Part shown: in pieces, positions 11,634 through 22,221 of the stretch
Position numbering within the stretch: the stretch's first letter is position 1
Layout: the number at the start of each line of letters is the position of its first letter
Assembly: GCA_964023205.1 (NCBI GenBank)
Contig: OZ026833.1
Location: forward strand, 40,455,137 to 40,519,136
Direction: 5' to 3'
Origin: Lutraria lutraria
Lineage: Eukaryota > Mollusca > Bivalvia > Venerida > Mactridae
Length of the DNA stretch: 64,000 bases
Position numbers and translations under genes: made by a program
The notes under the pieces: generated by a model
Told to the model about the DNA's origin: nothing
The model's database searches: none
What the model saw: the letters and a program-made list of their open reading frames with translations, nothing else

Positions 11634-14600
11634 TTACATGCTGGTCAGATAAAACACCGACGACCTTTTTCTTCGGTGACTATTCTTTAGTTTCCTTGCT
11701 ACCATTGCAAATAGAAATAATAGTGTCGAAAATGATGTCATACCAGCTGCACATTGGAATGGAATACTATACGATCCAGACATATCTCTGATGCAACCTA
11801 AAGTATATGAATAGTACAGAGCATAAACCAAACATATCTCTATTGTAATCTAAAATATATGAATGATAATGGTACAGTGTGTAAATCAGACATATATCTT
11901 ATGTAACATAGAATATGTGCTATGTTTGTGACAGAGTACGATCTAGAGATATATCCGATGTTACCGGAAGTATGATACCGTGATTAATACAGTACATATA
12001 TATGGCGTTACCTAAACTATGTGAATGAATCAAATTGAATGATTTATTCAGACCTATTTCTGATGTAAGCTGAAATATGACAATGGTACAGCGTATAAAC
12101 CATACATATCTCTGGTGTAGCCTGAACTATGTATAGTACAGCTTAAGATTAAGGTATATCTCTCGTGTAGCCTTAAATGTGTATAATTCAGCTATATCTC
12201 TGATATACCCAATTAGTAAACAGTAACTTACCACTAACAGGTCCGGCAACAAAATTCCCAATACAGGCCGTTGTGAATAGCAGACCGATAGCAGTCGCGA
12301 GATCTTTTGGTTCAACCAGTTTTGCTGATATCACACTAAACATGGTGATGAACATTCCAATTGGTATCCCAGCAAGAGCTAGAGATGCTACAGTTAAACC
12401 TTTTGACGTAAAGAGTGAAAGTCCAACCAATGATAATGATGCCGTCAACGATGCAAATAGTGGACCGAACAATGTTGGTATATTTTTACATTGCATAAAG
12501 GACCCTGGTAATAAACGTGCAACAATATTTACAATGTTCATAATGAGTAGTCCGAATGTGACATCGTTTAGTGTTAGGCCTTTATCCGTGAAGACATCAG
12601 CTACGAATATCACTATTAGACCTACAGAAGGATATGCTGCGACACAACCAACCAAAAAAGTCATATATCGCTTATTCTTAATAATTGATTTAAGACTTCG
12701 GAGCGGTGATTCTTGGGCTGCATCTTTATCAGCAGGGATTGTTGGGACGCGTCCGTGTTGTATGAATATTCGTTTGGTATTCGAATCATTGCTAAGTACT
12801 GGAAACTTATCAATATAAAAAACACCATTGTTTGTATTTTCAGATATCGCTTTTTTCTTTTTAATTGTGATATTGTCCCCTTTCCTTACTAATTCTATTT
12901 GTAATGATCGTCTGTATTGCTGTAAATGGTCTGACTCCAGAATTTCTCTTGATCTTTCTTTATGAATGTTTGGTTGTTGTTTCCATAGCAAACATCCAGG
13001 TATACAGTTCATACTAAAACCTCCAATAATTAGCAATGCACCACGGAATCCATACATATCGCTGAAAATATAGTACGTGCCTTGCAAGATTTTTAAGACT
13101 GAGAGTGTATCGAATCTACATAGCTGTTGCGAAGGTTCTAAGCATTTAAGAACTCAACCATTTTCCCGATTATTGGTTATTGCAAATGCTTCTACAATGT
13201 ACTTAACTTGCAATTACAGTTGTTTCCAATAAATGTATTGAGTTATTTTAGTTTCTTCGAATATGTTGCAACAAAGTAAACACATTATTAAAGCATATGA
13301 TTGTCTGGTATTTTCAAACAATTTCATTTGAATTACTCTTTGGGTCTCCATGGTCGAAGGGGTATGGTCTCAAACAGATTTCACATGTGGGAAGCTTTCC
13401 AGTGTACATATGGCCAGTAATTCTTTCGAATCTTTCGTTACAGCTGAAATAATTGCCAAGTGAACTTGTGCGACGTTAAGCCCCATATGTGAATGAATTA
13501 CTGTTTAAGGGAACATTACACCAGACAGACTTCAGAAAATCATAGCAAATTTACAAGGTCACGTGAAGAGTTGCAATTCTCCCCTCCCCCGTGGCTTTAT
13601 CTAACCGTCCCACCGACACTCGCACTATTTTCTTTATTGTACGTTGTCGGGTTATTGGATGGATGGTGATTTACGGAGGGTGGCATTGTTTGTAAGTAGT
13701 TTTTCATAGGTATCCTTTTCTTATATATATGTAAACTGCGGTGTTAAATGATTATGATTATGAATGGATTGGGGGATACTCTCGATATCGTTTTAGCTAT
13801 TTTAGCCAATCCATGTGTATATATAAGTTCTTGATATTTATCAAGTTCGAGCAAGTGCTTAGATTGTATATACTACAGTTGTATTCGAACTTCACAACCG
13901 AGGGACTTTTGCCTATGATGACTAAAGCCGATGCTGTGGTAACAAATTTGGAGTTAACTTCGTATAAAGAATACCTCAGATACGCAAGTACGTATGGATA
14001 AACCATTCCACCCAGTGCGACCCAACTCGACTGCAGAGATAACATAAGTAGTTTTCTGTTACCATCAAATAGTTGACCAATGGTTGTTGCAGAACTAATA
14101 TATAGACAATTCATTCCAAGGACTGCAATATTCAATGGTTTGTAAAGAATAATAATAATAATATGAATGCGTGAACAGTATAAAAATGATCTAAACGAAA
14201 AATGTTTGAAATAATCTTAAAATTGCATATAGTATCATCAATGCATTTTACCGGAGCAAAAACAACTGTAAAAACAATCGTCCCTTTCTAAATATTAGAT
14301 ACCATACTGATGAATATTATTAAGTTTGCTTAGAATCATTATAAATAAGCCATGAAGTATTGCCGTGATGGTTTAGTAGGTTTTGTCGACAGACCCATAT
14401 ACTAGTAAAGCGGCTGAAACGTGTGGAAAAGTAAAAACTGTTGCTGATGTTTGCTTAAATTTCGTTACTTATTTTCAAGTTGATGTCTTGTCTTAAAGGC
14501 ATTCTGACCTCACATTACTTAACCTCTGGATTGAATAGGAGCTTCATAAACAACTAATTGTAAATTACCATGAACGATGCCATAGCTGATAGTCAAATAC

Positions 14601-17600
14601 ACAGTAGAGGTTGCCAGATAGCATGCTATTATCCCGAAGCTTGCTATCGACGCTCCAACGAAACCACACAGTACTGGGCCAAATTTGTGGACCAACATTC
14701 CATTTATGAGTCCTATAATTATAACAATAATGATTTTGCCAAATATCTGTACAATATGTCGCCTTTTCATTCAGTTAGTGCAATATATGTCATTTGCTGT
14801 AGATCTAACACCTTATCTTATTAAAGTGACTTTAGTCGAATAATATAATACAACCTCCCGTAAATTTATGTAATTCATACTATCAATGAAAGCAGAAATG
14901 AATGAGAATGTGCGTTGCAATGTAGTAGATGTGTTCTGTTACCTGGTGAAATTTAAAACGCAACACATTCAAATATAATAAATGTTATTGATGTAACGAC
15001 AAATGTGTAGATAATAGATCATTATTAATATGGCCTATGAAGGTAAACAACATTAAGATGCTTATGATAAGTTTTTAATTGAATAAGGTGTAAATTAGAT
15101 GGTATAACATGATGATAAATATATTATGAAATTTCTATTTAATATTTTAATAGATTTGTATTATTTTCGCATTTCGTGAATTTATAGTTTTTATAGTATG
15201 TTGTTAAAGGTGTCTGGCTTGGATGTCAGTTCAAATCATGTTTCACCAATTTATAGATTTAAAAACTAAACCATAATTATATACTAAGATAAACCCACTG
15301 TATAAAGTGCATTGCAAGTAATTTGAAACAAATATTACATTTGATTGGTCTTCTATAAACCAGGATCGCACGTAATTTATTTTGAACAACGATAACTACT
15401 CTGTATATAGGAATATATTAAAACAAGTAGCCTTAAAATGACTATAAATGTAGACAGCAGAGAAATGTGCCCCAGTTTTTTATAACGTCTTCCGTTCGTT
15501 AGATACTGGACTTAAAAGAATTTCCGTACCCTGGACCTCGCTGTTTATTACGTAATACTCCATAGATAAAAAATGAAAACAAGTATCAAATTTCTGAGGC
15601 ACGGTACCCTAGATTAACTTTGCCGCTACAAAATACCGAAAACCGCTTTGAAATCCGTCATCAAATAAGACGGCAATGTTAATTCGGAAATGTTACCGAC
15701 TGTGTTTTTTAAGCTGAGCAATTAACAATTAAAGTGTCACTATCGCCTGATGAAATCAACGAATTTGACGCTCCCATTCAATGTTGATAGCCAATCAAAA
15801 TTGCTCATGTTTACGGTTCAATAATTGAAACCACGCACAGGTTTGATGTCTAGTATAACAAATCTTTGTCAGTAATAAATTAATAGTATCATATCGTACC
15901 AATACAATGCACATTACGTTAAAGATTTTTAACGCTGACTATTAAAGTAGGATATTTAATCTTTGTAAATAACGTAAAATATCATTTTACGTTATTTTAA
16001 TGATTGTAACCAAGGCAGCTGACACTTTAATGTGTTTATCTCTACAGAGTAATGAAAGGTGAATTCAAATTAATGGTCTGTTTGCAAACTATACTTTTGA
16101 AATGATTGATCTTTAAGTGCTCCCTTATATGTAGCTTCAATTATTCTAAGTTTAATTAAGTAATGTAACGTTCGCGATTATCTTAAATTCCCGGGCAGAG
16201 AGACTCGATCTAATTAATGTATTCATTTGACCTCAGTCTTTAATGAAAACATGCAGAATCTTTCAATTATTGGACAGATTTTGTAATTTAGTATAAAAAC
16301 TTGGGAGAAGTCAGTTTGGGTTTCGAGTTAAGCTTTCACTTTTTCGTGAGAATGTTTCGTTGTGTATTTCGTTTATATAGTCTGTTTGGTTGTAGTTTTT
16401 ATTGTTGTTCGGTACGAACAATACAGTTATTACCGTATTTCAACAATCGCTCAGTTTTCACTTTTTACTGCATACCGAACTGCTTCCATTAACCTAGCTT
16501 CCTCCTAAGAATATAGTTCCGATATTTCAATTCAATGGCTAAATACAAATTCAAATATTACGTGCATATAAGTCAAAATCAGATGACTATGCAATATCGT
16601 AATCGAGCAATACCAATCAGTCGTAAAAAAATCTAAACAATCCTCTCCCTCGGTTACTACAATACTGACTATCAGTACACAGATTTCAAGGAAGGATGAC
16701 GTCATAATTCTCGTGCTGTATATGCTAATTTAGTCTGCTTCCTAGCTTCTATTGTAAACGTAAGGAAGTCATCATTGAATTCATTGACGATGCGATGATA
16801 ACTGTGAGTCAACCAGATATTTAAACAAGTGATTCATCTGGAAGTTTTAATCGATTAATTTAATGCTTATAACGTGTAACTTTTTCTTCGAGCATGTCTT
16901 CATGTATGATATATTACATTCTGCATAAGTTGAATATTCAAAGAGGCAGGTAATGTAGACTATATAATATTATAATAATTGCTGAACTACTTGATCAGAT
17001 GGGAAACATAAATCAAAGTACTGAAAGCACATGGAACGGGAACAACTGTAAAAACTGCATAGCGGGTGTAGAAAAGCGTTCGTAGTACTTAAGTCTACAT
17101 AAAAATTCATGGGCGAACTATCGTTCCAAAACTCACCCTACAAAGAAATTCAACTCAGTTAGACTACTTTGTAGTTCCGAACAACAGCAGAACCTTCAGA
17201 GCTTTGATTTATACTCTGAGTTTTCACTTATATTATAATAAATAGATTTTATATAGACAGGCGTTTGTCGCTAGTTATAATTTCGTCCAATCCGAACCTA
17301 GGTTGATTATTACAATAACTAAATAGCCTATCTACTACCAAAGAGAACAATGGAAAGTCAGATGTTTAACACATAGTAAGATGATATTTTTGTCGATTAG
17401 GCGGCATTATCGGTGTGCGTAAAGGTCGTGTGCATTCGTCGAAAGTGATTAGTCACTGTATATATCTACCAAGTTCACGGTGCGAATACCACGTGACTTT
17501 TTGCTAATGTTGGGTGCTCCAACAATGGCGGATTCCGTCGATTCAGGTAAGATTTTTCATCCTTGTAGTCTTATATGTACTTTATATTAAAAAAGCTCTT

Positions 17601-20600
17601 CGCTAGAGCCCGGCCATTTCAAAAACTCACCCTCGGTTGTAGATTATTTAGCATAATATCCCCTAGTTAAATCGTAAAGTGTCACCGCGCATTTTTCATA
17701 TACACAATGTAAGTAGCTAATGTGGGGTGAATTTTTTATATTTTAAGGAATTATCCCCTTTGGGTGGATTTAAATGGTTGTTAATTTGGCGCATGATAAC
17801 AAAACGCCTTTCAAACACGTTACAATCAAGTATTGTCGGTTATTTCTCCAATTTGAGATGTTATGGTCAGGGAGATGACAATGCTAATGATGGGTGACAC
17901 AAATATTATGCTAATGTTGGGTGAAAATGCTAAGGATGGGTGTCATAAAAATGTAAGAACTTTTATCCTTGTTAACTGACTCCAGATATGTTTTTTTTCA
18001 CAAAATTTAGTTCTATCGGTCGGCACTTAACCAGAAGTCATTGTCGAAGAATACGGATATCTTGTTTATAACATACAGTGATCAGTGATTATTTGCACTG
18101 TTTTCTGATTTCAGGTGTAAAGTGTGTCAAAAAGAGGTAAACGTGCCACTGCACGCTGCAAACAGGCTCCAAAAGAGACTTTCAATGCAAAAATACCTTG
18201 ATATTTCCACCAACTGACAATGCCAGCAACAAAAAAAAAAACATAAGAAGTACTTATGCGCACAGTCATTAGCGCATCGGAAAAGACTTAAAGTCACATC
18301 GCATTTCTCTACACAGTCCAAGAGTATCCAATCCTTAAAACACAACGACTAAGCCATTGAAAAGTTAGAGGATGTGAAAGACTTGTGGAGTTTGCAGTGA
18401 CAAAGATACAGGAACACACAGTTAAACATGCCGAAAAGCTCGATAGTGACTTAAGATGTATCCATGAGGATGACGAAACAAGTGTAAACCTTATAATAGC
18501 TGATGCGAAATATGCTGCAGAAATAGTAGCTTAGTGTCAAAGAAAGTAACATGAACGAAGTATGAAAGAAAACGACGAAGTTCTTGCGTATCAACAATTC
18601 GTTCCGTGACACTTGACAATGTGGCTTGATCCATAGCAAGTGGAGATAGATATTGTAACACGTAGGTAAACTGATATATCTTCACAAAAAACGATGCAAC
18701 TTTGTTGGTTTATTATTTTGTTGACGTCGTTTTAGAATTTGAGGCCAGAATGACCACACTGTGTTGGAAATCGCACGGGCTGGCTCATTTGTGAATTTTA
18801 TATATACAGTGACAGAAATATCCGGAACATGTTACTTCCTGTAGACCGGAAGTTTCTACATTCGCTATTTCTGTTTGCCTGTTTCGGTAAGGAAGTACAT
18901 AGTCATACTCACCATCAATATTTAACTGAGATGTTACTTGCAAACTGAATTTAACAGACAAGCAATATGTTCTAATCGTATTTCTAAATCAATATATTAT
19001 TAAAATTTTCAAATTTTATACTGTCAAAATAGCGTTTTCTTGCTAAATAAAGCATTCCGGGTTCTGGGTATAAGTATAATGTATTCAGAGCATTGCTCTA
19101 TTTTTAGTAATATTCAGTGATAAGATCTACCAATGGAAAATTATAACATTTATCAGTATGACATTATTTTAGTCCCCTACTGGTTTCATCGGAGCAAAGG
19201 GGTTCGGCAAATAAATTTTGACCAAAGAATCACCTTACACTGTATATAACTTCTTTGAATCGGCTATACGTTTTGTGATTATTCGAACAAATATGTGGGC
19301 TAGATTTATGCAACTTAGGGTGTAGTTACTAGTTGAGCAAAAAATATAGATTAGAAATCCTTTTATTTTTTTGGTCAGACTAAAAGATGTACACACATCG
19401 GTGTTGCAATAACCCGTCACTTGTTACAGAACCCCTATTGTGACCTTCGCTTTTCTTTTTTTTCATGACTAATTCGTCATCCCGAACTGTTAATTCGTTT
19501 TAAAACTGTGGTTAACAAAAATGATGAGCAATATTTATTGAACCCGATGTTGTAAATATTCTATTAAATGGTGTATTATATAGGTCTGTTTTTAACTACT
19601 GCAAGCCGTACATGTGTGTATTTATTCGATTGAATACCACTCGTCTCCAGTGTTTAAAAGTGCATACCGTGCCAGCTGCTATGAAAAGCTAAGGTGATTG
19701 AACCATAACGTTTCATTGTCACGAAATGCCAATATAAACAACACAATTACACATTGGATATGCTCTTTATTGTCATAATGATTAATCTCTGATTCTAAAC
19801 GTGCTTAGATCATTAAAATTACTTCGAATAATATTTACTTGTTTTCAATTTGCATGGTGCACACAACAGATGCGTTACATAAACCAAAGACAATGGTACA
19901 CAAAATATGAAATTTTAATTAAATAAACAACATGTATACATCTCTTTTGGAGAGTGTGGAGTATTGTCATTGAAGGAACTCAATTAAACCTAGTCTCCCA
20001 GATCCGTTCATATCAAAACCTGTTTTAACTTTATTATGATAACTTTATATGGAAGTGTCACTAAATGAATTGATCTCGTTTGTTTGACGAGCAATAACTT
20101 CATTTTCTTCCATACTTCGTTATGTTCGCTTTCTTGCAGACCAACTGTTGACATTCTAACATTATAGGGTTTTGTGACTGTGTAGATGACGTTGTCAGTT
20201 TTTTTGTACTGAAAGTCTTTTTCGAGTCGTTTCGCAGCGTGAAGTGACAAGTTTACCCCTTTTTGACACACTTTACACCTGAAATCAGAAAACAGTGCAA
20301 ATAATCACTGATCACTGTATGTTATAAACAAGATATCCGTATTCTTCGACAATGACTTCTGGTTAAGTGCCGACCGATAGAACTAAATTTTGTGAAAAAA
20401 AACATATCTGGAGTCAGTTAACAAGGATAAAAGTTCTTACATTTTTATGACACCCATCCTTAGCATTTTCACCCAACATTAGCATAATATTTGTGTCACC
20501 CATCATTAGCATTGTCATCTCCCTGACCATAACATCTCAAATTGGAGAATTAACCGACAATACTTGATTGTAACGTGTTTGAAAGGCGTTTTGTTATCAT

Positions 20601-21310
20601 GCGCCAAATTAACAACCATGTAAATCCACCCAAAGGGGATAATTCCTTAAAATATAAAAAATTCACCCCACATTAGCTACTTACATTGTGTATTTGAAAA
20701 ATGCGCGGTGACACTTTACGATTTAACTAGGGGATATTATGCTAAATAATCTACAACCGAGGGTGAGTTTTTGAAATGGCCGGGCTCTAGCGAAGAGCTT
20801 TTTTAATATAAAGTACATATAAGACTACAAGGATGAAAAATCTTACCTGAATCGACGGAATCCGCCATTGTTGGAGCACCCAACATTAGCAAAAAGTCAC
20901 GTGGTATTCGCACCGTGAAGTTTGTGCAAGTGCTTGGAATATAAATAAATTCTTAACAGGTTGCAGCCTGTCGCAACTCCTGTAACTAAATCTGTTCATA
21001 TGTTATATAGCAACACGAAGTGAAATACCATTTAGAAGGCCAATTAACAAGGAAGACGTCTACAAATTCTGCTGTCCAATTTAAAATTAAACACAAAGTT
21101 TACTAAGCAAATAAATGTGATTTACCTGATCCAAAATAAACAGCCAGTCCTGTGGAGTGAAAAACAGACGTTTGTGCACGAGATGTATTGAATGTTGACA
21201 TAACATCCTCAAATATAGTACCGATACTAAAGAAAAGTCCAAGAAATACAAACATAACCACACAACACGAACCAAATACAACCCATTTGTGTACATCACA
21301 GCTGGTAACC
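11634..21310 (-). CDS. monocarboxylate-transporter-like protein, copy A (5 exons seen)
   Basis: Minus-strand exons: 21126-21310, 14569-14712, 13975-14122, 12232-13061 and 11634-11797 (stop TAA at 11634-11636). All introns are GT-AG and phases agree. About 490 residues are encoded; a first exon with the start codon must lie above 21310 and was not found. Exon 1 encodes TM1 (WVVFGSCCVVMFVFLG), exon 2 TM2-3, exon 3 TM4-5, and exon 4 TM6, a long charged loop and TM7-11; exon 5 encodes TM12 and a basic tail. Features such as GFRGALLIIGGF, ARLLPG and AGPVSG place it in the SLC16/MFS family. In TM8 the family motif D-x-V-A-R reads NIVAR: the Asp that couples protons in MCT1 (D302) is Asn, while the Arg stays. 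The TM1 DGGWGW motif is also lost. The substrate cannot be predicted, and proton coupling is doubtful. It is expected in the plasma membrane. Confidence 0.85.
11798..12231 (-). repeat. exon-derived minisatellite filling the last intron, copy A
   Basis: The whole terminal intron consists of about 8 diverged units of roughly 50 bp. Each unit contains a variant of 'catatctctgatgtaacc', which on the minus strand is a splice acceptor (TTAG or CAG followed by G) plus the first codons of exon 5 (YIRDMSG-like). The units nearest exon 4 (12050-12225) align one-to-one with units of copy B. The array runs right up to the exon 4 donor. Confidence 0.8.
15200..15440 (+). repeat. dispersed repeat shared with 55405-55600
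   Basis: Phrases such as 'ccaatttatagattta', 'aaaccataatta' and 'acatttg(a/g)ttg(g/a)tcttcta' recur in the same order and orientation just outside unit B. Here the repeat lies in intron 1 of transporter A, inside a stretch absent from copy B. It is a dispersed repeat of unknown class. Confidence 0.6.
15840..16015 (+). repeat. dispersed repeat shared in inverse with 46155-46440
   Basis: The sequence from 'tttgatgtctagta' through 'catatcgtaccaatacaatg' to 'aaataacgtaaaatatcat' is found inverted in the 3' flank of unit B. The copy here lacks an internal segment of about 90 bp. The two copies sit at non-homologous places of the two units, so they inserted independently. The ends carry ACGTTATTT-type palindromes, which fits a MITE. 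Confidence 0.6.
18115..18610 (+). pseudogene. decayed coding remnant inside foldback element 1 (left)
   Basis: After the acceptor TTTCAG at about 18115 one frame reads CKVCQKEVNVPLHAANRLQK, with two Cys in a C-x2-C pair. Further on (18363-18540) another segment reads KIQEHTVKHAEKLDSDL and ends IIADAKYAAEIVA before a stop. Frames are interrupted by stops and a poly-A run. The pattern recalls N-terminal regions of transposon-linked proteins common in invertebrate genomes. I do not recognise a catalytic domain. Confidence 0.45.
20008..20271 (-). pseudogene. coding remnant inside foldback element 1 (right)
   Basis: The minus-strand frame starts KVCQKGVNLSLHAAKRLEKD and continues to about 87 codons. 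It is the mirrored partner of the frame at 18115-18610 but lacks much of its middle. The shared tail around 'cgaagtatg(g/a)aagaaaa' shows that both came from the same source gene. It probably represents the 5' end of a transposon gene captured in each arm. No function is assignable. Confidence 0.4.
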
Positions 21311-22059
21311 CTGAAGATAAAACAATATGAAAATTCAAGCATCAAACAGTACTAGTCCAACTAATTAGACTGCTTTGTGACGGCGAGACATTTTTCGACT
21401 TGGCTCCGTCCCGCACAGTCTAACAAAGATCTGCATATTTGTGTGCGGAAAATCCCCAATTAAAACCCGTTGGGCCCGATAACTACAATATCTGTGACCA
21501 AAGTGAACCATTCAGTGGGTAGAAAACATGTTTCTATACTCATATGAGTATAAATTATTCCCACATACCTTTTCTGAAAGATGCATTAATGATTTGTTTC
21601 TCCCCACTATTTCCCAACTGAAAACGAAACTGGCGTAATGGCGGTAAAATGCCGGTGTCATGGTAAACATTGCCTACTCTCAAAATAATTTTAAGTTCAC
21701 GTTTAAATAAGCTGGCATGTCAACGAAACGTTGGCAAGTTAATTTTCAATCAATTCTAGTTAATTCTACGTACTCATTATAAAGATCAATATAGAATTAA
21801 CTGTCCGACGGTATTTGTGTACGGACGGGAACTGGATGAGGCTAAAGTCCGTTCGTACCGTTTTTTTTTCACGCGACGTAAAATTTAAGTTTAATATTTA
21901 AAATTTGACATTTAACACAGATTTTTTAAAGCACATTCATGCAGATTATTGTTATTTGTATTGAATTAAGTAAGTTATACACGTAATTGAAGAATTTTGA
22001 CGTAATTTTAAATTCCGCACATAAATATGCAGATGTTTGTAAGGCTGAGAGGAAAAAAC

Positions 22060-22221
22060 ACTCCTATACAGAACACTTTTGTTTGGGAAACATCACCCTT
22101 CTATAAAGAACACAACGGTTTGAAAAGACATCCCTTCTACACAGAGCACTACAACTTAGAAACACAATCCTTCAACACAGGGTACTACAGTTTGGAAACA
22201 ATTCTTTTAGATAGAACACTT
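22060..22221. repeat. 36 bp minisatellite upstream of transporter A, left part
   Basis: About four diverged units of the pattern 'ctacagtttggaaacacaatccttctatacagaaca' occur here. The array continues at 25301 after an inserted element. It aligns with the start of the array at 52075 in unit B. Confidence 0.75.

Larger units (their letters stand above)
17476..20917. mobile_element. foldback DNA transposon 1 with long inverted arms and 5 bp target duplication
   Basis: The ends are perfect inverses beginning CACGGTGCGAATACCACGTG. The arms run about 660 bp (17476-18134 and 20257-20917) and are nearly identical. The flanks carry AAGTT on both sides (17471-17475 and 20918-20922). The empty site survives in unit B near 51584 ('ctaccaagtttgtg'), so the insertion postdates the duplication. 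Each arm carries an ATG (MADSVDS) followed by a consensus donor CAG|GTAAGA, then a 3' splice site and the start of a Cys-containing frame. The arms therefore look like two head-to-head copies of one transposon end. The arms also hold spaced copies of GCTAATGWTGGGTG. Transib elements share CAC-starting ends and 5 bp duplications, but no transposase core was found, so the family is unproven. Confidence 0.8.

Noticed and set aside
12273..12818. 181-codon plus-strand open frame over the transporter exon, repeated at 48209-48754
   Set aside because: It is the antisense shadow of exon 4 in both copies. The transporter frame has domain matches and consistent splice phases; the antisense frame has none.
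17476..20917. Firm assignment of the foldback element to the RAG/Transib superfamily
   Set aside because: Only the termini and the 5 bp duplication support it. No DDE transposase core was seen, so it is kept as a hypothesis in the findings.
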